Of a stretch of 9,318 bases of DNA, positions 1 through 5,723 are shown in pieces. Each line of letters begins with the position of its first letter. The first letter of the stretch is position 1. A model generated the notes under the pieces. It was not told the DNA's origin and made no database searches. It was given only the letters and a program-made list of their open reading frames with translations. The translations under genes and the position numbers were made by a program. Origin of the DNA: Burkholderiales bacterium (GTDB lineage: Bacteria; Pseudomonadota; Gammaproteobacteria; Burkholderiales; Burkholderiaceae_D); NCBI GenBank assembly GCA_028868455.1, contig JAGWUK010000078.1, positions 1 to 9,318 of the forward strand, given 5' to 3'.

Positions 1-1999
1 TGAGCGCATCGTCATTCAGAGATACCGAGCCACCCAGTGCGCTGTAGTCAGGACGTGCCATGGTTTTTGCCAGTGCAGTACGGAGTACCAGATCGTGGTT
101 CACTTTGTACTTGAAGTTGGCGCTTGGCAGTACGTCTGTGTAGCTACGTTCATACGTCGTTGGCGTGTATGGGCCAAACAGCGAAGTCGTGATCGGATTG
201 GTACCACCAGCCAGATTCACAGTCGTTGTCTGATTGGTCTTGACTGCGCGCAGACCGACGTTACCGGACCAGTTGTCACCAACCAGATTCACCATACCGT
301 AGGCTGCAGAGGTTTTTTCTTCCAGTGCGAATTCATCCGACCAGCGATGGCGTGCCGGGTAGCTGGTGTTGCGAGCGGCAGGATTGGCTGCCCAGGCACC
401 GATTGCTGCGCCATCATACTTGAAGTAATTGCTGGATAAATTTCCGCCGAGATTGGATGCGAAATCGCTAGGATACATCTGACCGTTCCATGCCGGACCA
501 GCGATATCCGTACCCTGACCGCCCCAGTTTGGACCAGCTTCGACAGGATGTTCGGCAGTACGGTTATGTTTGGTAAAGCGCGCACCGAATTGCAGGGAAT
601 CAGCAATGCCGCTATCCAGACGCCATTCGCCGTCGATCTGCGCATAGTGTTCTTTATCCACGGATTGTGCTTCGCCACCACCGATCCAGGCGGTACTCAG
701 CGGTGATGTCGTGTTGCCGCCCGGATAGGACACATTGGCTGGACTCATACCGTTCAGCGCATAGTTCATGCCGCCATTAACATTGTTTTGATAATAGACG
801 TCGCCATGGTCGTAACCGATACCATGCGTCAGACCGGCCTTGCCTGTCAGTGTCAGTTCTTTCGACGCGCGGAATTTACCGTTCAGATCAACGTAATACG
901 CTTCGCCGCCTGCGTCCGGGCGATAGATGTTATCGACTTCGCCGGAGTTGCTGGCGAAATTAGCGGAGACCAGTGTGCCGTTACGAACAACCGCATTGGT
1001 CGGGATCAGGTTGTCGCGATTGATCGAGTTACCAGGTGCAGCCAGCCAGTTGGTATTTTGATGTGGCGCTTCCAGTTTGGAATAGAAACCGTTCAGATCG
1101 AAACTGAAATCCTTGCTTGGTTTGAATTCGGCATCGAAGGCACCGCCGCTACGGGTTTTGGTTTGTTCAAACAGACTTGCACCGATGAAGGTCGGCACTT
1201 TGACGCCAGCCAGCGATGGATTGGCAATGGCTGCGGCGCTGGTTGGGCTGATGTTAACGTAGCCGAGGATTTCCTGACCATCGCGACGCACAGTTTGTTT
1301 TTCGGAGAAACCTTGCAGCAACAAACCGAAAGTATTGGTTTCGTTTTTCCAGTTAACCAAGCCAGAGAACTGCGGCTGCGCTTTCTTGGACAGATCGTTG
1401 TAGTTGGCCTGCACCGAGCCTTCCGCTGTTACGCGATTTTTAAAATCCAGTGGATGACGTGTGATCACGTCGATCGCGCCGGAGACCCCGCCCTCAACCA
1501 GATCGGCCGTGGCACTTTTCTTGACCACAACTGAGCTGACCAGTTCGGAGGGCAACAGAGAAAAGCTGCTGCTACGACCAACGTTGCCGCCAAACTGATT
1601 CAAAACGAACCAATCACCAGTGCTGATGGCATGGCCATTGAACAAGGTCTGTTGCAGACTTGGGCTGGTGCCGCGCAAGCTGACGCGATCGTTTTCACCA
1701 AAGCCGCCTTCACCACCAGCGGACGATTGCGTATTCACGCCAGGCAAACGCTGGATCGCATCAGCAACGTTTTTATCTGGCATCTTGCCGATGTCTTCAG
1801 CGGTGACGACTTCCACGACGGAATCGGCATTGCGCTTTTGATTCAGCGATTTTTCCAGTGCAGCTTTTACCCCAGTGACCACTACTTCCTGACCAGCACC
1901 ATTAGCGACTTGCGCATTGGCCGAAAACGAAGCACTCATTACCAGCAGTGCGACTGCTGACGCGATGGGCGTCAAACCAGGTGTCGAATTACGTTTCAT
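1..1999 (-). CDS. TonB-dependent outer-membrane receptor, N-terminal 666 codons (3' end outside window)
   Basis: This is an outer-membrane active-transport receptor powered by TonB-ExbBD; its substrate is unknown. Reading the minus strand from the ATG at 1999, the frame stays open to the left edge. Residues 1-29 form a signal peptide (basic start, hydrophobic core, probable cleavage after SANA at 29). A TonB-box-like EVVVTG follows at about 38-43. The plug domain spans roughly 50-186, with KMPDKNVADAIQRLPGV (72-88), the RVSLRGTSPSLQQTLFNG stretch (105-122) and GGVSGAIDVITRHP (170-183). After that come beta-barrel repeats, including a conserved late-barrel LPSANFKYKV and TALAKTMARPDYSALGG near the edge. 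These motifs match the Xanthomonas/Caulobacter-type receptor family (TIGR01782), which often takes up carbohydrates or other plant-derived compounds; that role is family knowledge only. The start is supported by a purine-rich GGGGGAG (2003-2009), although the spacing is short (3 nt). The C-terminal barrel strands, including the terminal aromatic residue, are outside the window. Confidence 0.95.
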   Translation of the reverse strand, partial: MKRNSTPGLTPIASAVALLVMSASFSANAQVANGAGQEVVVTGVKAALEKSLNQKRNADSVVEVVTAEDIGKMPDKNVADAIQRLPGVNTQSSAGGEGGFGENDRVSLRGTSPSLQQTLFNGHAISTGDWFVLNQFGGNVGRSSSFSLLPSELVSSVVVKKSATADLVEGGVSGAIDVITRHPLDFKNRVTAEGSVQANYNDLSKKAQPQFSGLVNWKNETNTFGLLLQGFSEKQTVRRDGQEILGYVNISPTSAAAIANPSLAGVKVPTFIGASLFEQTKTRSGGAFDAEFKPSKDFSFDLNGFYSKLEAPHQNTNWLAAPGNSINRDNLIPTNAVVRNGTLVSANFASNSGEVDNIYRPDAGGEAYYVDLNGKFRASKELTLTGKAGLTHGIGYDHGDVYYQNNVNGGMNYALNGMSPANVSYPGGNTTSPLSTAWIGGGEAQSVDKEHYAQIDGEWRLDSGIADSLQFGARFTKHNRTAEHPVEAGPNWGGQGTDIAGPAWNGQMYPSDFASNLGGNLSSNYFKYDGAAIGAWAANPAARNTSYPARHRWSDEFALEEKTSAAYGMVNLVGDNWSGNVGLRAVKTNQTTTVNLAGGTNPITTSLFGPYTPTTYERSYTDVLPSANFKYKVNHDLVLRTALAKTMARPDYSALGGSVSLNDDAL

Positions 2000-2359
2000 T
2001 TACTCCCCCAAGATTTTTCAAATCAACATTCAGTCCGAATCGCGCACTGTTCTGCGTATTCCACTGAGCTCCTAAAGATACAAAAACCACCAACAAGTTT
2101 GCTACAGAAAAAATCCACTTCAATGCCACTAGTACTACATCGAGCACGACTCCTGCATGACGCCTTCACCAGATTTTTAGCTTTTTAGTGCGCCCGGTGA
2201 TGTCTTGTTGAAACCGCTGCAGCTTTGCGTCCATTGCTCTTTTGCCACAGCATCGGGGGTAGTCTGAATAGTTTTATTACCGCCCCCGTTCAATACGACA
2301 TCGCGTTTTAAACCCTGAAATTCCGGCTTTAAAGCGACGCGTCACATCGAATGAGGCTC

Positions 2360-2388
2360 ACTTTAAGGAGCGCAAAAGTGGTTGTCAA
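2360..2388 (-). promoter_or_regulatory. Candidate sigma70 promoter for the TonB receptor (TTGACA, 17-base spacer, TAAAGT)
   Basis: On the minus strand a perfect -35 TTGACA (2388-2383) is followed by a 17-base spacer and TAAAGT (2365-2360, four of six consensus bases). Transcription would start near 2353 and give a leader of about 350 bases before the receptor ATG at 1999. No equally good promoter was found closer to the gene. A 10-base palindrome (2326-2335) lies just downstream of the predicted start and could be an operator. This is an inference from consensus matching only. Confidence 0.45.
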
Positions 2389-2409
2389 GCGGTATCTACG
2401 TGGTATTAT
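2382..2409 (+). promoter_or_regulatory. Candidate sigma70 promoter pointing right (TTGTCA, 16-base spacer, TATTAT)
   Basis: TTGTCA (2382-2387) and TATTAT (2404-2409) each match five of six consensus bases, with a 16-base spacer. The predicted start is near 2416. It shares its -35 bases with the minus-strand promoter at 2360-2388. The nearest plus-strand gene starts at 2949, so the transcript would either have a leader of about 530 bases or be a separate short RNA, possibly ending at the T-run at 2630-2635. Confidence 0.4.
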
Positions 2410-2429
2410 CGAACGACTTATTGGTATTA
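2391..2429. repeat. Three helically phased GGTAT direct repeats in the divergent promoter
   Basis: GGTAT occurs at 2391-2395, 2402-2406 and 2423-2427. The last two copies extend to GGTATTA. The start-to-start spacings are 11 and 21 bases, about one and two turns of DNA, so all copies face the same side of the helix. They lie just upstream of the minus-strand -35 and inside the plus-strand core promoter, where a regulator could activate one direction and block the other. No regulator gene is in the window. A short motif in AT-rich DNA can recur by chance. Confidence 0.3.
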
Positions 2430-2609
2430 ATTATATTGTTCAATAAAATCATTTAAGCCCATGTTTATTAACAGTTTTAAATAACAAATCTGATAAACGA
2501 AATCAAAGTGGACTGTTTAGTTTTCCCAACAAAGCATGAGCCGGATGAAAATATATTTCCTTTTTTTGGACGATTTTCGTATTTACCAAATGGTCATTTT
2601 TCAGGCAAT

Positions 2610-2635
2610 GCAGCGCTCGCCAGGCTGCCTTTTTT
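2610..2635 (+). terminator. Weak terminator-like hairpin with six T
   Basis: GCAGC (2610-2614) can pair with GCTGC (2624-2628) across a 9-base loop. One C and then six T (2630-2635) follow. The stem is only five base pairs, so this is marginal. Its possible meaning is the end of a short transcript begun near 2416. Confidence 0.25.
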
Positions 2636-2878
2636 CAGGCATGGCCAAGGCCCTCAATATATTGCAAACGCAAATTTTCATTGCGTGGCTGGCCTTGTCA
2701 ATACGAGGTAAAAAGAGATTGGTGCGCCCGCACGTAACGGCGAAATATGTCAGGTACCTGCCATCACGAAAAACAATGCGCGCAACTGGTATGCATGTTG
2801 TAGCATCATTATGCTGACCTATGCGGTGCAACAATTTCAATTTCAGCGAGGTGCGTTGGTCGCGCATTGGTCACTCAC

Positions 2879-2908
2879 TTGCCGATCTGGCACTGCGTCC
2901 GCTACACT
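2879..2908 (+). promoter_or_regulatory. Candidate promoter for the DUF1275 gene (TTGCCG, 18-base spacer, TACACT)
   Basis: TTGCCG (2879-2884) and TACACT (2903-2908) are 18 bases apart. Transcription would start near 2915, about 34 bases before the ATG at 2949. That favours 2949 over the in-frame ATG at 2811, which lies upstream of this promoter. Confidence 0.4.
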
Positions 2909-2948
2909 AAGGCTCGCTACTTTGCCGACCCTCGCAGATCATTTCACT

Positions 2949-3692
2949 ATGCCCATCAATTATTTATCGCGACTGACCTCACCCAAGCGCACACCGCGCA
3001 CCAATATGCACCTGGGTGTGACCTTGGCTTGCGTTGCTGGTGCCTTGAATGCAGGCGGCTTTCTGGCGGTCGGCCAATACACATCACACATGACCGGCAT
3101 GTTGTCAACAGCAGCCGATGATCTGGTGCTGGGTAAAGTCGTACCGGCGCTGGCCGCGCTATTCATGCTGGTAGCTTTTGCCTCCGGTGCGGCGAGTACC
3201 GCGCTGATGGTGAGCTATTCCAAGCGCAATGGCCTGCGCTATATCTATACGCCAGTGTTGTTGCTGGAAGCGATATTGCTGCTGCTGTTCGGCCTGATCG
3301 GCACCAAACTGCAGGAGCATGCCGTGATTACGGTGTCATTAACGACGGTCTTGCTGTGCTATGTGATGGGCTTGCAAAATGCCTTGATCACCAAAATTTC
3401 CCACGCGGTCATCCGCACCACACATGTCACCGGACTGGTCACGGACATCGGTATAGAAATCGGCAAACTGATTTACTGGAACCGCACTAAAGACGATCTG
3501 CGGCATCATGATGTCAGCGCCAATCATTACAAATTACGCCTGCATCTGATGCTGGTGATTTCTTTTTTTTCCGGCGGTGTGATCGGCGCTTTTGGATTTA
3601 AACATCTGGGATTTATCTCGACGCTGCCACTGGCGATCGCGCTGGTCATCCTGTCTCTGGCACCAAATCTGAAAACGCATCTGGAACACTGA
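2949..3692 (+). CDS. YoaK-like DUF1275 inner-membrane protein
   Basis: This is a 247-residue membrane protein of the DUF1275/YoaK family; its function is unknown. The family signature is clear in two places: an N-terminal CVAGALNAGGFLAVGQYTSH with MTG at 48-50 (residues 28-50), and MGLQNALITKISHAVIRTTH with VTG and TDIG following (140-168). About six hydrophobic segments are visible: near 22-44, 62-88, 98-118, 124-146, 197-217 and 222-240. A charged, histidine-containing loop lies at 178-196. The frame is open back to an ATG at 2811, but homology begins only after residue 20 of the shorter form. A promoter candidate ends 40 bases before 2949, so 2949 was chosen. No good Shine-Dalgarno sequence is visible, and ATG 3006 remains possible. 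The gene stands alone and converges on the permease gene 18 bases downstream. Confidence 0.9.
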   Translation: MPINYLSRLTSPKRTPRTNMHLGVTLACVAGALNAGGFLAVGQYTSHMTGMLSTAADDLVLGKVVPALAALFMLVAFASGAASTALMVSYSKRNGLRYIYTPVLLLEAILLLLFGLIGTKLQEHAVITVSLTTVLLCYVMGLQNALITKISHAVIRTTHVTGLVTDIGIEIGKLIYWNRTKDDLRHHDVSANHYKLRLHLMLVISFFSGGVIGAFGFKHLGFISTLPLAIALVILSLAPNLKTHLEH

Positions 3693-3712
3693 AGCAGTCG
3701 AGAACTGCGTTC
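3691..3712. repeat. Bulged hairpin filling the convergent gap
   Basis: GCAGT (3694-3698) pairs with ACTGC (3704-3708) around a 5-base loop. Flanking GAA (3691-3693) can pair with TTC (3710-3712) across one bulged G. It covers the 18-base gap between two converging genes and could protect or end transcripts from either side. There is no T-run, so a terminator call is not justified. Confidence 0.3.
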
Positions 3713-4370
3713 AATGATGATGCGCCTGCTGCAGGCGCTTTTCCAGGCGTACCTGTACGGCTTCAAAACACAGGCTCAATAGCCAGTACACACAGGCGGC
3801 GGCGAGATATAAAGGCAGAGGTCGGAATGTCGTTGCGATGACTTCCTTGGTTGCCAGCATCAGCTCGGTGACGGTGATCACGGAGACCAGCGAGGTATCC
3901 TTGATCAGGCTGATTAAGGTATTGCTCATTGACGGCACCGCCATGCGCAATGCCTGCGGCACGATAACGTAGCGCAGGCTCTGCACATAGGTCAGCCCGA
4001 GGCTGAAACTGGCCGCCCACTGCCCGCGACTGATGCCTTGTATCGCGCCGCGCAGACTTTCAGACAGATACGCGCCGGAATTCAGACTCAGCGCCAGAAT
4101 GCCGGACGTGGTCGGCGAAAATTCAATACCGATGCCCGGCAAGCCGTAATAGATGACGAATATCTGTACCAGCAAAGGCGTGCCGCGCATCAGGCTGACA
4201 TAGATCGCTGCCGGGCGACTGATCCATACCCACGGCAAGATACGCGCCAAGGCCAGCGCAAAGCCCAGAATCAGTCCGCCCAGCATGGAACTCAGCGCAA
4301 ACAACAAAGTGTAGGCCACGCCCTTGAGCATGACCGGCGCGGCGAGTTGCAGTAATTCGACAATGTCCAT
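3711..4370 (-). CDS. Polar amino-acid ABC transporter permease, TcyL/YecS-like
   Basis: This 219-residue protein is an inner-membrane permease of the HisM/GlnP/TcyL type. It moves an amino acid delivered by a periplasmic binding protein and needs an ATPase partner. Hydrophobic segments are at about 14-43, 52-80, 86-105, 150-172 and 184-203. Family motifs seen are RGTPLLVQIFVIYYGLPGIG (62-81), LSLNSGAYLSESLRGAI (94-110), the EAA-loop equivalent QWAASFSLGL (117-126) and IVPQALRMAVPSMSNTLISL with IKDTSL (136-161). From memory these resemble E. coli TcyL of the L-cystine system most closely. Start ATG 4370 has GAGAG six bases upstream; an upstream ATG at 4418 adds 16 unlikely residues. The gene follows the binding-protein gene on the same strand after 208 bases. 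An ATPase gene should be nearby, but the next gene is DUF1275 on the opposite strand. The protein ends in an unusual AHHH. Confidence 0.93.
   Translation of the reverse strand: MDIVELLQLAAPVMLKGVAYTLLFALSSMLGGLILGFALALARILPWVWISRPAAIYVSLMRGTPLLVQIFVIYYGLPGIGIEFSPTTSGILALSLNSGAYLSESLRGAIQGISRGQWAASFSLGLTYVQSLRYVIVPQALRMAVPSMSNTLISLIKDTSLVSVITVTELMLATKEVIATTFRPLPLYLAAACVYWLLSLCFEAVQVRLEKRLQQAHHH
3722..3742 (+). terminator. Probable terminator of the DUF1275 gene, inside the permease coding end
   Basis: A GC-rich stem GCGCCTG (3722-3728) and CAGGCGC (3732-3738) with a 3-base loop is followed by TTTT (3739-3742). It starts 30 bases after the DUF1275 stop. It lies within the last codons of the opposing permease gene, encoding its RLQQA residues, so one DNA segment would serve both functions. 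Confidence 0.45.
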
Positions 4371-4424
4371 GAATTTCTCTCTGATCTGACAATGGCTGCC
4401 CGTGCATTGCTCACGCACAAAATC

Positions 4425-4504
4425 ATACTCCCAGCCAGTATATTTTCACATCGCAATCAATTTGCGCGCAACAGGCTGATTTTTATCAAATCAACTGGGA
4501 GTAT
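4425..4504. repeat. Perfect 10-base inverted repeat, arms 60 bases apart, with a palindrome near its centre
   Basis: ATACTCCCAG (4425-4434) is the exact reverse complement of CTGGGAGTAT (4495-4504). The midpoint is 4464.5. Close to it lies the 10-base palindrome TTGCGCGCAA (4462-4471, centre 4466.5). It could be paired operator half-sites acting by looping, or a long-range stem in the mRNA just before the permease start. Confidence 0.55.
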
Positions 4505-4523
4505 ATGGAATAGATGCGTTACA

Positions 4524-4557
4524 AAGACAAGAAACCAGGCTTGCTGGTACTTGTCTT
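4524..4557 (-). terminator. Long stem-loop after the binding-protein gene (attenuating terminator or mRNA-stabilising hairpin)
   Basis: An outer stem AAGACAAG (4524-4531) with CTTGTCTT (4550-4557) and an inner stem ACCAG (4534-4538) with CTGGT (4544-4548) enclose a 5-base loop, with a small internal loop between them. On the minus strand it begins 21 bases after the binding-protein stop and its 3' arm reads CTTGTCTTTG, a poor U-tract. Partial termination or protection of the upstream mRNA is likely. Full termination would require a separate permease promoter. Confidence 0.55.
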
Positions 4558-4578
4558 CGTGTGCCTGCCGGGGCAGAT

Positions 4579-5394
4579 TTATTGCGCAACGGGCGCTTTG
4601 CTGACATCCCGTCCAAACCATTTCATCGAGACCTTGTTAAAACTACCGTCCTTGATGATGTCGGCCAAAGCCGCATTCAGGGCGGCTAAAAATTTCGGAT
4701 TACCCTTTTTAAATGGAATACCGTTACTGGCCAATTCACCGATCGGTGCGCCCGCCTTGATCGGCAGGTGCGAGGATTTCAGCAAATACGCGACCATCAG
4801 ACTGTCGTTCAAGGCGGCGTCAACGCGACCAGAAGCCAGGTCTTGCAGATATTCCGGCGCGCCGGGATAACTTTTGACCTCGATGCCCGTAATGCTTTTT
4901 GCTTTTTCTTCATAATTGCTGCCCTGCCCGACGCCGAGCTTGTGGCCTTTCAAATCGTCGAGGCTGCGGAAAGCGCGCTTTTCGTCCTTGCGCACCATCA
5001 GCTGCGCACTCGACACGGTGTAGGGATTGCTGAAATCAAAGGTCTCCTGGCGCTTGGCCGTCACGCCGACCTGATTGACGATCACATCGTATTTGCCGGC
5101 GGATAAACCAGCCAGAATACCGCTCCATTCCGACGTAATAAATTCCGGCTTGACACCCAGTTTCGCGGCCAGCAAACGCGCGACATCCACATCAAATCCG
5201 CTTAATTCGCCGGTCTTCTGGTCCTTGAAATTGAACGGCGGATATGTCCCTTCCAGCGCAATTTTCAGGGTGCCGCGCGCTTTGACTGTATCAAGTAAAT
5301 CTGTCGCATGAACGGCAGTGGCGGTCAGCGTCGCCGTTGCGAGCAGCACGGAAACGAAAAAATGGGAGACGGAAGTGCGATGAAAGAGACGCAT
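4579..5394 (-). CDS. Periplasmic amino-acid-binding protein, FliY/TcyJ-like (cystine family)
   Basis: This 271-residue periplasmic solute-binding protein (SBP_bac_3 family) would present a polar amino acid to the permease encoded downstream. Residues 1-30 are a signal peptide ending in VHA, and there is no lipobox cysteine, so the protein should be soluble in the periplasm. Family motifs are LEGTYPPFNFKD (47-58), GFDVDVARLLAAKLGV (66-81), YDVIVNQVGVTAKRQETFDF (102-121) followed by SNPYT, DDLKGHKLGVGQGSNYEE (146-163) and KWFGRDVSK (258-266). The LEGTYPPF, NQV, GSNYEE and WFGxDVxK combination recalls E. coli FliY/TcyJ, so L-cystine or a related compound is a reasonable guess but not shown. Start 5394 is chosen because AAGGA lies five bases upstream and the signal peptide begins there. 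A frame extending to 5550 would overrun the promoter and bury the signal peptide. Confidence 0.93.
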   Translation of the reverse strand: MRLFHRTSVSHFFVSVLLATATLTATAVHATDLLDTVKARGTLKIALEGTYPPFNFKDQKTGELSGFDVDVARLLAAKLGVKPEFITSEWSGILAGLSAGKYDVIVNQVGVTAKRQETFDFSNPYTVSSAQLMVRKDEKRAFRSLDDLKGHKLGVGQGSNYEEKAKSITGIEVKSYPGAPEYLQDLASGRVDAALNDSLMVAYLLKSSHLPIKAGAPIGELASNGIPFKKGNPKFLAALNAALADIIKDGSFNKVSMKWFGRDVSKAPVAQ

Positions 5395-5469
5395 GATGAT
5401 CCTTTTGGGCATATTAATTGAGCACGATTGTGCGCGACATTGAGTACTTGTGAGCGCGATAGCACCAAT

Positions 5470-5501
5470 GAACAACCCGGCAATGATGCGCCGGGTTGTT
5501 C
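5470..5501 (-). promoter_or_regulatory. Leader hairpin with a perfect 12-base-pair stem upstream of the binding-protein gene
   Basis: GAACAACCCGGC (5470-5481) pairs perfectly with GCCGGGTTGTTC (5490-5501) around an 8-base loop. It lies 76 bases before the start codon and just after the predicted transcription start (about 5514). No T-run follows on either strand, so it is not a standard terminator. It may stabilise the 5' end, attenuate transcription, or end read-through from the small-protein gene. Confidence 0.6.
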
Positions 5502-5520
5502 GGTTTAGAGCAATGCCCAC

Positions 5521-5550
5521 ATCATATCGGCGTGGGCCGCTCAGAAGCAA
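5521..5550 (-). promoter_or_regulatory. Candidate sigma70 promoter of the binding-protein/permease pair (TTGCTT, 18-base spacer, TATGAT)
   Basis: On the minus strand, TTGCTT (5550-5545) and TATGAT (5526-5521, five of six) are 18 bases apart. Transcription would start near 5514 and give a leader of about 120 bases that includes the 5470-5501 hairpin. No more convincing promoter was found between the hairpin and the gene. Confidence 0.45.
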
Positions 5551-5723
5551 AGACGCATTTCTTATTTACATATGAGCACTGACGACAATCCACGCCAACG
5601 GCGCCATGTTTCCGGGTTGTCGATTTGATCTGCCTTCTTCGCTATGCGTTGCCGTAACAGTTTTGCGCGGGTCGGGCAAATACAAACAGGGTTTAGCAAT
5701 GACAACGAAAAATTCTCTGCCGA

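Larger units (their letters stand above)
2000..2948. other. Long divergent intergenic region between the TonB receptor and the DUF1275 gene
   Basis: I accept no protein gene in these 949 bases. Short open frames at 2508-2867 lack ribosome binding sites and resemble no protein I know. The stretch from about 2400 to 2600 is visibly AT-richer than the flanking genes. Structure seen: a 10-base palindrome GCTTTAAAGC at 2326-2335; back-to-back promoter candidates at 2360-2409; GGTAT direct repeats at 2391, 2402 and 2423; a repeated TTTTTCAGGCA at 2597-2607 and 2631-2641; a weak hairpin plus six T at 2610-2635; a perfect palindrome CAGGTACCTG at 2751-2760; an AGCAT/ATGCT hairpin at 2802-2815; and a promoter candidate for the DUF1275 gene at 2879-2908. 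It most likely holds control regions for both flanking genes, and perhaps a small RNA. Confidence 0.6.
4371..4578 (-). other. Structured gap between binding-protein and permease genes
   Basis: No coding sequence was seen. In transcript order the gap holds a long hairpin (4524-4557), one arm of a 10-base inverted repeat (4495-4504), TGAT/ATCA around four T (4477-4488), the palindrome TTGCGCGCAA (4462-4471), the second arm (4425-4434), then the permease ribosome binding site. Such a gap inside a transport operon commonly sets more binding protein than permease. That interpretation is inferred. Confidence 0.5.
5395..5723. other. Upstream control region of the binding-protein gene
   Basis: No gene was accepted in these 329 bases. 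They contain the candidate promoter at 5521-5550, the leader hairpin at 5470-5501 and a small GCAC/GTGC hairpin at 5423-5434. Further upstream, a plus-strand-favoured stem pairs CGACAATCC (5583-5591) with GGGTTGTCG (5614-5622), including one G-U pair, with an inner CGCC/GGCG stem at 5593-5603. The small-protein gene at 5724 ends with no clear terminator before this region. Confidence 0.5.

Noticed and set aside
788..1534. 248-codon plus-strand open frame opposite the TonB receptor
   Set aside because: It is antisense to a clearly conserved receptor plug and barrel and its composition is typical of a shadow frame.
2166..2234. 22-residue leader peptide frame in the TonB receptor leader (minus strand)
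   Set aside because: It has only a poor AAGAG-like site, and a frame this short is expected by chance.
2508..2867. Overlapping short frames on both strands in the divergent region
   Set aside because: They lack Shine-Dalgarno sites, overlap each other in several frames and show no domain-like pattern.
2811..2948. 46-residue N-terminal extension of the DUF1275 protein
   Set aside because: It is not family-like and would start upstream of the candidate promoter; ATG 2949 fits better.
3720..3742. Histidine-rich C-terminus of the permease as a metal-binding tail
   Set aside because: Three histidines at the end are too few to support this.
5395..5550. 52-residue N-terminal extension of the binding protein
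   Set aside because: It would displace the signal peptide from the N-terminus and overlap the promoter and leader hairpin. ATG 5394 has AAGGA at good spacing.
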